64,000 bases of DNA from Callaeas wilsoni. Taxonomy: Eukaryota > Chordata > Aves > Passeriformes > Callaeidae. This document shows positions 46,201 to 58,595 of this stretch, in pieces (the stretch's first letter is position 1; the number at the start of each line of letters is the position of its first letter). Under the pieces are notes generated by a model. The model was not told where the DNA came from, searched no databases, and saw nothing but the letters and a program-made list of their open reading frames with translations. The position numbers and the translations under genes are program-made. Location of the stretch: assembly GCA_013398955.1 (NCBI GenBank), contig VWPU01004038.1:1-64000 (forward strand), read 5' to 3'.

Positions 46201-47040
46201 GAAGACATTATTTTGTCTTAATATGGAGATTTTTTTCAGCAAGCACTTTCCCAATATCAGGGACAGAAAAATTGTGCCTCCAATGATTTTATCTAGCCTT
46301 CAAGAAAGCGCAGTGTCATAGCTGTGATTCAGCTGAATTTGTCCGAGCCATCTTCTGGAGAGCCTGCCCTCATTCCTGCCCCCTGGATTTCTCCCTGTGC
46401 CACGGAGCCTTCCTTTCCCAGGTGCTGGCTCATCCTCAAGTGTGGTACCACAGCAGATTTGCCCTCAGCAAACATTGTTCTTTCTCACCAGAACATAACT
46501 GCTGGCCATTAGATTCCCTTGACCATTACACAAAATTTCCTTACAAAACTATTTTTATCTCATTCAGGAGGAATCCTCAACAAAGGAATCCTTGTGATTA
46601 AGAGTTCTTGAAGTGAGATGTATGAGGTGTGATTTAATAACTGTTTCACCAGAGGCTTGAGAAAATGACCCACACAGCTCTCTGTCTGTTGAATGAGGAT
46701 GAAATAGTCTCCTCCTTTTAACCTTTTGTCATCTGTTTAGATTGGGATGTAGGTGGTGCTCTGCAAATTATAGGTCCTCCTTTCAGCTGGAGAAACTTTA
46801 GGGCTGAATTCATTACAAGGGTCAGGAGGAGTAGGGACAGATATTAAGCTGATTAAACATTGCAGAAGCATCCGTCACTGAAAGGGCGAAAGATTTCTAA
46901 TAGGCAATTTTCCCTGAAAAAACTGGAGGAAGAGCATGTTCCTGTGTAATCATACCTACTCATTAACTCGGTAATAATCATATCTCTGGCTAGTGAACTC
47001 CCTGCATTTCAGACCTGGATTTTATTTAACTGAGAATACA

Positions 47041-47218
47041 CCCATTATAAAGACTCACTCCTCTCTCCTCAACCGATTTTTTAGGCTCACTGTAGCGACA
47101 AACCTAAAATAGGTTAATTTTTGCATCCGCCCATTATAAAGACTCACTCTTCTCTCCTCAACCGATTTTTTAGGCTCACTGTAGCGACAAACCTAAAATA
47201 GGTTAATTTTTGCATCTG
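47041..47218. repeat. 89-bp tandem duplication
   Basis: Two consecutive copies start at 47041 and 47130 with CCCATTATAAAGACTCACTC. They differ at only about three positions, so the duplication is recent. Each copy includes CTCCTCAACCGATTTTTTAG and TAAAATAGGTTAATTTTTGC. Confidence 0.95.
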
Positions 47219-50200
47219 TCTGCATCCTTCATGCACTATGGTCATCAAATTTGTGTCACTGCTTTATTTTTACCGTGGTGCTGACACTGGGTGGGTAGAT
47301 CACCAACGTGTTGTTGAGGAATGCATTTAGTGCAGTGGGAGCTGCAGGTTGAGCTCTGGGTGGTGGGAAAGGTGGCAGCCCCAGGCAAGAGGCCATGAAC
47401 ACGCACAGATCCTTTGCACAACCAAAAAAAACCCAAAAAACACTCCTACAAACTCATCCTGGTATTCTGGGAAGATGCATTGACAAAACAAGCCGAGTTT
47501 GGGGCATGGTTTACTTTAATAGAAGATAAAAAAAGATAAAAATAAAACTCAAGGTTTGGTTTTGCCTAATTTTTTTTTTTCTTGTTCTGTTGTCCTCAGC
47601 TGCCCTCAAAAACTAGTATCTAGAAATAGAAGTGTCTTATTCTGGAACAGGGGATAAGGTTCTTTGTAGAGAGAGAGAGTGTAAGACTGGCAATTTATTA
47701 ACTGAGATGATACTTTTTTTCAAGGCTAAATAAAATTATTTCAGTGTGTATTTTGGGAGAGGAAAGGAAAAGAAGGTGCTAAGCAGGTAAAGAAAAGAAT
47801 AATGCAGTAGGGAGAAAGGTAAGGAAAACAAGAAGGATTAAAAAAGCCAAAGTCAGAGAATAAAGAAGTAATTCTGTGGAACGACAACTTTAAATCTGAT
47901 TCATTGTTGTTTTGGTTACTTAAAGTCCCAGTTTTACAGTGTCTTGTGTATTGTATCCTGTCTTGCAAAACAAGCAGAAAACGCAGCTCTGCTGTATTTA
48001 AAAGCATTCAAATTCAAAATGGCTGTGATGAGTAAAATTTAAAAGTGATCTTAAAAATTATCTCTTGACCACAAGTTTGCTTTTTAAAATTTGTAGTTTT
48101 AGGGCAGCCAAAATTTACATACATAACTAATATTCAGTACTTACTGACTTTTTTCAGAAATGAAAATAATACTTCTATGATATGTCAGAAGTCCTTTTAT
48201 AGAAAGCTAATGCATTATATGTTTTAGACTTTCAGCCATTAAATGCGCCATTTGACAACATAAATGCTTTGCTTTTGAGACGCACAAAAATGTCTTTTCA
48301 AAAGGAGAATAAAACTGTAGATTAAACGTTTTTATTAGAGATTAGGGTATTGTAAAATTAAGTGTTATAACTACATTGGCAACTGAAGGGGTTTAAAAAG
48401 CACAGTAAAACACTCAGCCTGCACTAATTGCAGGCCCTGTTTTTTCTCTTATTCTACCCTAGCTTATCTTCTAAGGACATAAATTAAAAGAATTAGCAAT
48501 TGTACTGTGCTGGCAGAGTACAATATTTTTTTGAGCAGAGTACAAAAGAATACAAAAATAACAGTATGCAGCTCCTGGTATCTAAGAAATGCTGTGTAAA
48601 TAATAATTCTTGCAAACTCTTAGGGTAGAGATATACATCTCTGTTTCTTTCTCTGTGCAAGCAGGAGACAAAACTCAAAGCCAGTGGTTTAGGACTTCAG
48701 GCTTTGAGGAACGGCAAGACAAAATTTACTGCAGGTGTTCAGTAGACAGAGCTGTGTCCCTCTGGCTGTATGAGGAGCATCCCAGCCTTGAGGAATATTT
48801 GAATTCGTTTTAAGGCCTCTCAGCTATTGTAGCACACACAAGGCTTGCTGTTGTTGTTTTAGTGGTGGCAAAACTGAAGCACTAAAGCTGTAATCCTAAA
48901 CTATCCAGTGCGTCCCTTAGCTTAAGCCAAGAACCCAGGAGAGGTCTGTCTTTCAACTAAATCTTGATTTCATTTTTTCCCAGGGACACATTTTGTCCTT
49001 GGTGGCAATTGCTTTGATCTTGGAGAGGCTAAAGGACGTGATCACTGTTGTTTTGTTAAGGAAAAAAAAACCCAAAACAACAAACAAAACTCAACCAGTC
49101 ACAGAATAGTCACACAGAAATGATCTTTTTTATATTTGTTGATTGGTGTTTGGCTTACTAAGTAAATTCTCCAGAAAAAAAAACATGTTATATGGTGCCA
49201 TATACTGTGTATCAATGCTGCATATACATAGCTGTACAAAAATGTAGGCATGTGGGTAAGGGATCAATATTTTTAAAAAGAGGCCTTCCTTTCTCTCCAG
49301 TGCAGGGGAGTCTGTAACCACTTTTGTACTTAAACACTGAACTCTGATTGCTCAGGACAGCACAACATATCCCTAAGTGGTTTGCTGAGCTTAACGTTGA
49401 AACTGAGCTCTCACAGCACTGAATCAGATTTAAACAAAACCAGCCCCTTGCTTTCAACAAGAATGTGGTTGCAATAACCACATATCACACAGTAAAAGCA
49501 GCTGAGCAGCTGTGAGGGTTGTGAGAACCCTGTTGTCCATTCGTGACACTTGTAACTCAAATGAACTATTTTTATATTTTGACAGAGGAATATGATAGAA
49601 AGATTAACCGTGACACGAAGAATTAAGCAGGTAGAGGCATCAAACATTGTGTTTGTATATGGCACTAAACAAAGTACACAGAGGAGGCCACACACAGCAG
49701 AAAGAGCAGTAAATTATATGAAGTTGGGTCTTTATTCTCTCAGTTTAATAGTGATAGAACATCCTCCAGCTGTCCTGAAAACAGGAATAGAGGGGTTTAT
49801 GATATGGTGAGTGTGTAATAGTGGATGTGTCATTCACAGTGCCGTTCGTTTCCTCTGCTCAGAGAACACTGCAGCGTGCTTCTGGAGAGGCTAACAATGC
49901 AGATAACTTGCTCTCTCTTTCCAGCTACAAGCAGTGGCTGCTGTGTATTCTTCACACAGATTTCATGCTCTGACAGAGCCTGTATTATCTTTTTTTTGGT
50001 AACAAATGAGCGCTGATAGCCACAATGAATGTGCCTAATAACTTCAACGCGTATCTTCAGAATAGCACCCAAGAGTGCCCTATTCACTGCCTGATACGGG
50101 GAAGCAGGAGGATTTCTAAATTTTATCTAGTATAAAATTGAGGTTCTGTTGTTCCACATCCAGCTCCTTTCAAGGACAAGCAAGAAAAATGCTTACTTGA

Positions 50201-53200
50201 AAGAAATACAGCATATCCTATCTAAATTACCTCCATTATTATTCACTTTATTAATAAAATGGCATTTTTGCAGTTACTCCAGTATTTTCCACTGAATATT
50301 GTGCAATTATTACAATTTGCCACTGAGACAGACTATATGATGATTAAGTAGGCTCAGTGGATAGGAAATGAAGGTGTCTGATAGCAGATGCTGGGAGTTT
50401 GCTACTTATCTCGGAGTAAAGTAAAAGAGGAAAAATAATCATTACAAAGACCAGAAAGTTTATTAAGTTAAAAACAAGTAGGAAAGAGAGAAATTATAGC
50501 AATACTTTTTGTTGGAAATGGGTATGGCTGAGCAGAAAAATTATGGGAAACCAATAAACAAATGATCTTGAGGAAAAAACAAAAGTCCCATTTTGTCGTG
50601 GGCAAGTCCACTTTGTCTTTATAAATAACACCTAAAATGTGTGGGTCATACATAGCAGTCTAGTTAACATACATCTAAATCCAGTCATTTAAAATTTGAT
50701 CACATCAGAGTCTGAATTAAGATTAATTTTGGGGATTTCAGTGGCTCCACTAGATTTAGAGTAGTAAGGAACAATCAGCCTATAGTGCTCCTGTGTCAAA
50801 TTTACTCGGATGGGAAGAATAGGCCTGAGCCTTTCTTGGGTGGTTGGCCACTCTTTACCTTAAATATGCCCATTGAATAGAAATTCCAAAATTAGATCTC
50901 CAGCCTGGAAGGAGATCTGATGGGGAAGGGAACTGTACATTCTTATTTACTGTCATAAATCGTGAAGAAGGGAGGCCACAGCCTGCTATTAGAAATGATC
51001 TCAAGCAGTTTCTTTGAGCCATGAGTAGAATAAAATACCAAATGAATTAAATTTATTTCACTTGAGGTGTCCTGTTCTCTGTTGTGGCCTCCCAGGTATC
51101 TCAACAAGTAATTCTGTTATAGTCTTTCTGTGAGCTATGGAGCGGCAGTCCAAGAGCAACTTCAGAGAAATTCAAAGGACCAATTAGGTCTTTTTTCCCC
51201 ATCAGACTTTGTTTTCTTTCAAAGATTGTTTCTAGACAGATAAACAAAGTTGCCGTACTGTAAATCACTGCTGTCAGTTCCCCCTCTCCCCCCTCCCCAG
51301 CCCCAAAATGCTTAATTAGATTTTTAGATAACAAAGCTCGGTAAATTCTCTCAGTACAGTCAGCACTGATTTAAGGGAACGTTCACTTTGTCACATCAGT
51401 CTTTATTTTGGAGCAGTACTAATGATGGAAATCAAGCTGCTAGCAAGCAGCTTAAGAACACAAAAACTGTCTTTTAGAAGAGAAAACAGGCTTCCATCTG
51501 CTTTCAGACGATCAGTGAGCTCTCCCTAAAGGCAGAATGGCAAGTGAAGTGTCCCCAGATGGCCTCTGCACGAGCAATGGCAGAAGAAATCAACCTCTCC
51601 AGCCTGTCAGATGAATAACCTACAGTTTCCCATTTAGAGGGCTGAGCTGTGTTAGTGGCAGACAATATAATCCAGGGGCACGGAGGCAGGTAAAAAGAGT
51701 GTCTGTCAGGGTTTTTGGAAGACTATGCAGGTTGAATAACAGATCACACATTTTATATTGTTTTACAATGATAAACCCTTGTCACAACATTTTTTTGTAG
51801 CACATTACCTTTGCATTACTCCACAGTCTGGCATGCAATGTTTTCTGTAGAGTGGGCTATACCGAAACTGTCGGTGTGAGGAGTAACTTACCCCGGGATC
51901 GTTCTGACACTGCTCTACCAATCTGTCCTCTCCTGGCCCAGCACCACAGCTCTCAGTGGGCTCTTAAACTTTCTCTGAAAGCCATCAACAAAAAACAGTG
52001 GATGCATAGAAAGGCTGGATTGAAAGCAAGTGAAACATCTGTCAGACAAGGTATGTGCTACAGAACTGATGTTATGATGATTTAGTTATAGATTTCCAGT
52101 AAGATGATAAAGCTCAGATTCCAGCTAACAGGAAAGAGGAATCTTTTGCCAATTTCATGTCATGCTTTTACCCAGGCTTTTTTTCATGTTTTGCCTGTAC
52201 AAAACCAAGAGTATTATCAGAAATATTCTGCGTATAGAATAATAAACTCCACAGACACTTCTGGTCTCTTCAGCTTTCTCTATCTTTAACTGTTTTCCTG
52301 AAGTGGTGATCAGTATTCTAAGTCAGACCAACCATTAATTCTCTCACAGAAAATATGGATCAGGCCTTTCAAGGAGCAGATGAAACAAGCTGATTGTTGC
52401 CAGCCTTGATAAATTTTGCTTAATTGGACCTGGCAAACGCACAACAAACACTGTGCTGTGGACTTAATATAGCACCTACTCTTCTAAAACTTTGTAGAGC
52501 AGTTGGCATGGCATACCAAAAGTTCTGCTCTCCACATTTAAAGTGCTGCAGTAATTTATTCAAGAGATTCACAAAGAAATTCAGTGTTGGGGGTTTTCAG
52601 GTTTTTTTCTGGGCAAAAAAAGAAAAAAAAAACAAAACAAACAACAGAACCAAAATCTAAAGCTCCAACTAAGTTTCTTTTTACCCCTTTCAGTCTGTTA
52701 ACAAATAGAGGCTGGAGGAACAATCTGTTCTGGACAAATGACCCTGCATACAACCTCAATTACCCATTAGAAACCAGAAGAGCCTTTTGGGGCCTGCAGT
52801 TCTGTAAGAACTCTTAACACTTAGAAATATGTAGATGATGTTATTTGTTTCTCCGTGAAGCTAGAGCAGTGAAGTCTTGGCTGGGCAAGAGCAGCTTCCT
52901 GTTCTACTGATCTGCACCCACCCAGCAGGATACAACCTCTGCCTTGTAATTAACCACTTCAAAAAGACAACACTACATGACTGTTAGATTATGTGCATCC
53001 CATAAGCATTTGACCTGATGCCAAAGCAGGAACTAGTGTCCAAATTTCTCCAGTCCTTAGAGCACTGTGCTCGCCCAGCGACCACCCACTGTTTGCAGCA
53101 CAAGAGAGCAGAGAGCCCTGAGAGCACCACAGGGCAGTGCTGCTGGCCAGCACCTTTCGGATCATGTCCATCCATGGGGGACAGCAGCATTCCCAAACCT

Positions 53201-56200
53201 GGACCCCTGCTACTCCCTGCCCTTGGGAGAACAGGTCCTTCTGCCCATGAGCTGGTTTCACCCGTGTCAGGGCACTGGGGAGCGTGTAAGGTGCTGCTGA
53301 GGATGGCTGATGGCTGGCTACTTTTGCCCTTGCTCCTCTTATCCTCAGGGGGGATGATCTTGCATGTTTTGGGTTATTTGGTTTCCCAAGTTTTAGTCTT
53401 ACTGAGCTTCCCTTTCATCTCTGCTTCCCAATAATGTTCTGCATCTGTAAATCGCTTTAACGCAGCGCTTGCAAATGGAGATTCACAAGCACTCCTTACC
53501 AAGAATCCAAACAATATAATTCATATTCAGGAAGGGCTGAAGTGAGGGTTTATGTTTTCTTTTGTATTATTTTCAGTAGTTTTCCAGTGAACCTGGCCAT
53601 TGTTCTTGCCAGCTACTGCTTGTCAGAAAGGTTACAGCAGCATGCAAAAATCTGGCTACCACTTCACTGGAAGTAGATAGCTGGATTAGAAAATGTGGGA
53701 TCTGCTGTACAATAAGCACCTTTGTTTGGGGCTTTTGCAAAGTCTGGAAGCGCTGGCACTGTGCCTAGTTCAATGTAGCTATTAGAGTCTTTTCATTGAC
53801 TTTAATTGGAGCTGGATTTGGTCCTAATCATTAAAAAAAGTCTTCACCCTGCAGCGAGCAATGGTCACATTTGACCTCAAAATTTCAATAAGAGGCATTG
53901 GTAGGGGAGAACTAGAACATAAAAGATAGAAAAATAATATTTTCCCATCAAACGAGGAATGATAGATAACTATATGTAATACAGTGAGCATATGCCTCAA
54001 ATTTGTCTTGAACTCCCCAAATTTTTTTCCACATAAGATCTGTCCAATTTTGATTTTTGGCAGCTGCCAGAACACAGTGGAAGAGAAGGCTGTTTGTCTG
54101 CCTTTAGCTGGTGTGGGATTTGCTGTTGGCAAGCACAGATGACAAACACTTCAGTTCTGTGACCAAATGTCTTTGCCATTGTTTTTATTAGACTGTGGGA
54201 TGTTTTGCCTGATCTGTGGCAAGATATTTTGACAACTCACTGCAGTATAATAAATGAATAAAATATCAGACAATAATATATTTTGTGTGCATGTGTACCT
54301 ATCTATATTTTAATGTATAAAAGTCACATAAATTAGTAAGTGGGGCTTTTTAGAAAAGATTTTACGGTTCACAAAGTCAATGTTGTATCACTGTTATAGA
54401 TTTACAGTGATTGTCCAGCTGTGTTTCTTGCTCTTTGCCTTCAATGTCTTTTTATTTTCCATGTACTCCAGACGAGAGATGCCACGCTTCATGCCCTGTG
54501 AAAGTCCAAATGGAGTATTTGAAGCACAGTGGTAGCACAGCTGAACTAAAACAGAAAGATCAGTAATGTAGGAAACCCTAAATGCTGTAATAATATTAAT
54601 TCTTCTATAATTAATTTCCGTATCTTAAGTCTGGTTTTGTTTTTAGGAGAACAATTTTTTTGACAGTCCTGTTAGGGAGTTGTGTTTAGGTTTGGGGTTT
54701 GTAACTTGTAACATATTATGAGTTATTACTTCTTGTTGCATTCAAAATATCTGCTATTTGAGAAGCATGAGAAGAATAATCTGTGTTAGTTTTATCATAT
54801 CGACCAATATGAGATAAGAGGTCGATGAGATATGCTGAAAAAATTCATGTTAATTTATCAATGTCCCAGAATGGGGAAGGTTGCAAGGGATGCACAGTGG
54901 GTCACCTGGTCCACCCTCCCTGCTCATGTGGTTAGATGTCCTGTGAAATGAGCCTTTCTTCCACTCTGAAAAACCTAAATAATATTCTGGTAACATTTTC
55001 ATTACAGGAGGAAGTTTCTTTAGCACCCGCTTATCATGTTTCTTCTCAAGCAATGAAGATCTTGATTTCTGGCATACAAAATGCTAGCTGGGTTTTTCCT
55101 GCTCTTTCTCATCTTAAGAGTATTATTACTTACATGCACTCAAACATGGCAGACAACTGGAGAAATTTCGACATGGGAATAATATTGGTAAGCCTGGCAA
55201 ATTGTGTGTAAAACAGTTTTTTCAGTGCTATGATAGCAAGCAATGAAAGTTGCTCCAAAGAAAATTTTTAATTTTTTGTTTTGTTTTGTTTTGTGTTTTT
55301 CTTCACTCCAAGGCAAATTTTCTCAAGCTAATCTGTTTGATTCACATACTGATGGACAAATGTGTCAAAACTGCTGGAAGCAAGTGCTGTAGGGCATGTG
55401 TTTTAAGAGACTCTTTATTCATTTATGTGCTTATAAGCTTTCTATTTTTATTCATGGTTAGCATACTTCACCAGCCCTGTCACACCAGCTCAGAGACTGA
55501 ACTGAACTCTTCCCTTTTAATGGTTCTATCTTCTGAAATATCTTTAAAGTGTATTAGTTTGCTCTTTTTTAAAATCCCTGCTGGATGCGTAACTACACAT
55601 CCAGTTTAATTCACTATGACTACAGCACATCCTTGCCATCCTAAAAATTGTCTCCTCCTGGTTATACCAGTTAAAACTCCTTTGCTAGTTGAATAACAGA
55701 GACAAAATTTTGTCATCTCTGCTCCTCTACTTTCTTCAGTTCTGTTGGGTTTTATACTGTTGTGTTTTGGGAACAGTTAAAAAGGTCCAAAACATGCCCT
55801 TGTGGTTTTCATGCTCTTGTCTCACGTGGGTTCTTTTAAATTCTGTTCAATGAGACTACCTGGATGAGAAATACTTTGCAATTCAGGCCATGTTTCAGGA
55901 TTTAAAATCAGAAGTTAATGACCAAATTCCTTGTCCCTATGGGGGAAAGCAAGGTGACGTAATTGTCATATTTCTCTGAAGAATATACTAGAATATGCAG
56001 GGGTTATTGCAAGATTTGACTTCTCTTTGAGGTGACAGAAATTCCTGCTGGCTTCAAGGAAAGCTGGTCAAGACCCTTGCAACGAATCCTAAGCATTTAA
56101 GGCTAGGAAAAAGTGAGGACAATGAAGAGACATTTTGGGAAACAAAATCACACACACCATTCTGGAAATGGAGGAGAAGGACTGTTTGAAGGAGAGTTAA

Positions 56201-57910
56201 ACCACAGAAAGGAAGATTGTGGGACAAGAAAATTTTATAAACTCATGGCTATTTCTCATCTTAGAGCCTAAAGGTTTCTCTTAGCTACCAAAATAGCCTT
56301 GGAGAAGGAATTAAACAGTAGGGCAAATATTGTACAGTCAAGTTTCAAACCCTGCTCAGAGTTGGGCTTTTTACAGAGCTCTCAAAGCCAAGAGTAGAAA
56401 ATTAAGAGAGTGAATGCCAGGAACCATCAAGCTGTGGAAGACAGGGCTGGAAAGCACAGCTGTACAGCAAATGAATTTTCAGGGAATGGGGAACTTGCAG
56501 GCCACAGAGGGTGGGGAAAAAAAAGGAACTGCAAGTCCACAAAAAAGCACTAGAAATAGAGAGGAACAGAAAATCAGTCCCAAGAAAGGTTGTGATGAAA
56601 GGATATTCATTTACATAAGTAAAAATGAATTGTGTAAGAAGAGAACATTGTTTTAATTCTTTTTAGCAGAAGACAAGAAGAGTATCTGCAGGACTGTTCT
56701 GGGCCTTGAAGTACTTTGAGACTCTTTTCATGAAAGCCTTACAAATTCTGAACTAATATTCAGTCAAAGTGAGAAGCCTGTCACACCCCTCTGTCACCTG
56801 CCTCTTGTTTTGGGCATACCTCAATCTTCACAGTTTCTGCTGTGTCTCTGTCACCTTATTTCTCGGCAACATGTTTGCCATGCAGACACTGAGGATGGCA
56901 AAGTGCTTCCTGGGATTGATGGGGCTCCAGAGCAGGGTAATAAATGCCAGCAGGAAGCATCCCTCCCGCTTGATGCACAGCTCTGACTTTCAGCTATGGA
57001 TGTGGAGGACCATACATTCTGATATAAGTGCAGTTTCTTTATGGATCATTTAGTGCTAAAGTCATTGCTAGACTTTTAACTTTCAAAGTTATGGAATACA
57101 AGGAAACATAATAAATCTGCCATGTATGGTTATAGGTATTACCTTTCCCCATAGTTACACAGCTTTCTCCAAACATAAATTTTAGCCACTTGTGAACCCA
57201 TCAGGACATGGATCAAGTTGGTCTCTCCAAGCCCATATAATGACCATCCTAGAATCAACTCCTCTATTCCATTCACCACTCAAAATTTTGGTTTGTGGAT
57301 GTAATTATTTCTCACCGCAGCAGAAAATTCTTGATTTGTTTGTTAACCAGAGTATACTAAACCTACTTTTTTCATGTGAAAATCTGCAGTATTAATCAAT
57401 TTAATATAGAACTCTGAGAATATACGCTTATTTCTTCTCTGAAGATGTCTGAGCCTGTCATCTTGCTTCTAGTGCATAGGCAAAAAAATCATGTTGGCTC
57501 CAAAGAATTGGTACTATCACCTCTTATAAATTTCAGTAGTACAGAAAGATAGTAAAAAATACATTCAACTATATATTCTAAGGGATATTTTTAAACTAAT
57601 TTTTCATAGTTTTTGCATAGCCTATGTGAATAACCCAAAATCAGTGTGTACAAACGGGACAGGTTCCAGCAAACTGTGAAGGAAACTGCCATATCAGAGT
57701 ACAGAAAATCACACCTTGGATCATGGAACCTGCTTTGCTTTTCTCCTGCATCTCTCTATTACAGCCGTTACAGCCATCTCGGAGCCCTTTGCAATCTTCC
57801 CAGAGCCAGCTTTATGCTTCTGGAATTTTGTTCCATCACAAGCCCTGTGTTGCACTGCTGCTGTCATGAGAGGGGAAAATAAGGTGAGGGGAAAGTACAA
57901 AACTGAGATG
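47219..57910. other. Intergenic stretch, one CR1-like fragment
   Basis: No gene is recognised in 10.7 kb. A short GC-richer patch lies at about 53,040-53,300 with open frames on both strands but no recognisable domain. A CR1-like fragment lies near 54.9 kb. Confidence 0.55.
54865..54945 (-). mobile_element. CR1-like LINE fragment (reverse orientation)
   Basis: The sequence CAGAATGGGGAAGGTTGCAA, followed by CACCTGGTCCACCCTCCCTG, resembles the reverse complement of a CR1 3' region (usually AGAATGG, GGTTGGAAGGGACC, CTGGTCCAACCCCCCTGC). It is short and diverged. Borders are approximate. Confidence 0.6.
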
Positions 57911-57916
57911 AGGGGC

Positions 57917-58589
57917 TGTTGCGGTGGTCCAGCCCACCTTTGGGCTGAGAATGGACAAAGGCATCCAGAGGGTGGATGTTCCTGCCCGGGACAGAGGGTC
58001 AGAGGGCGGACCTGAGGGTGGTGCNAGTTTAAGTTCTCCCAGATGTCATTCCACCTAGTTATTCCTCCCTCATCCCAGAAACATCTTTTTTCTTTAGTTA
58101 CCCATTGGTTCTACCCTTCATGTTTAGGCATATCCTTGTTGCTTAGTCAATTAAGTTCTGGAAAGTTCTGTTGTTCTATAATCCCCATGGGTATATTGTA
58201 ATCAAACCCTCCCTATTCCTTTTATGGTATATCTGACGCCTTTTGTGTTCTCCCTCTTGGTTTATCTCTTTGTTCCTCCCTTCTCCTCCCCTACCTTAAA
58301 AGACAGTGGAACTGTCAGTCTGTGCTCTTTTGTTGCTCCTCATCCTGACCTCCCGACCACTGGGTTGGCAATAAAGACTTGGGTGCTGCAACATTGAGTC
58401 TCTCTTTCCTCCTTGGCCTCTGCCGATCGCTGCAGTTACCATCGACTGCTGCCAGCTCCACTGTGAGCCCAGACGCAGACAGCTCCAGCAGGAGCTTCCA
58501 CCAGATCCAAAGCTTCTCCCTGTCTCGCCACCGGGACACTTTAAGCTAGCTGCCTGCTTGGCCACCGGGCAGTCAAGCGGTCAGCGACA
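57917..58589 (+). mobile_element. Solo LTR of an endogenous retrovirus (673 bp, 6-bp target duplication)
   Basis: The element begins TGTTGCGGTGG and ends GTCAGCGACA. The same six bases, AGGGGC, flank it at 57911-57916 and 58590-58595. A TATA-like TTAAAA (about 58296-58301) and AATAAA (58370-58375) lie in the expected order on the plus strand. The 6-bp duplication is typical of ERVK/alpha-beta-type integration. No internal region is present. One undetermined base lies at 58025. The long GC-rich end after the poly-A signal is unusual for U5, so the 3' border depends mainly on the duplication. Confidence 0.78.
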
Positions 58590-58595
58590 AGGGGC

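Larger units (their letters stand above)
41359..47040. other. Intergenic stretch with only weak exon candidates
   Basis: No known gene or transposon is recognised. The only points of interest are two phase-compatible minus-strand open segments at about 42,000-42,194 and 43,183-43,284. Confidence 0.55.

Noticed and set aside
49830..50087. 85-codon minus-strand frame
   Set aside because: No homology recognised, a competing frame lies on the other strand, and no gene context is present.
53018..53434. 138-codon plus-strand frame in a GC-richer patch
   Set aside because: Opposite-strand frames of similar length cover the same patch, no motif is recognised, and there are no splice or start signals.
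54399..54500. Minus-strand segment after an acceptor-like TTTCACAG reading MKRGISRLEYMENKKTLK and then a stop
   Set aside because: Only about 33 codons, no partner exon and no recognised family; easily random.
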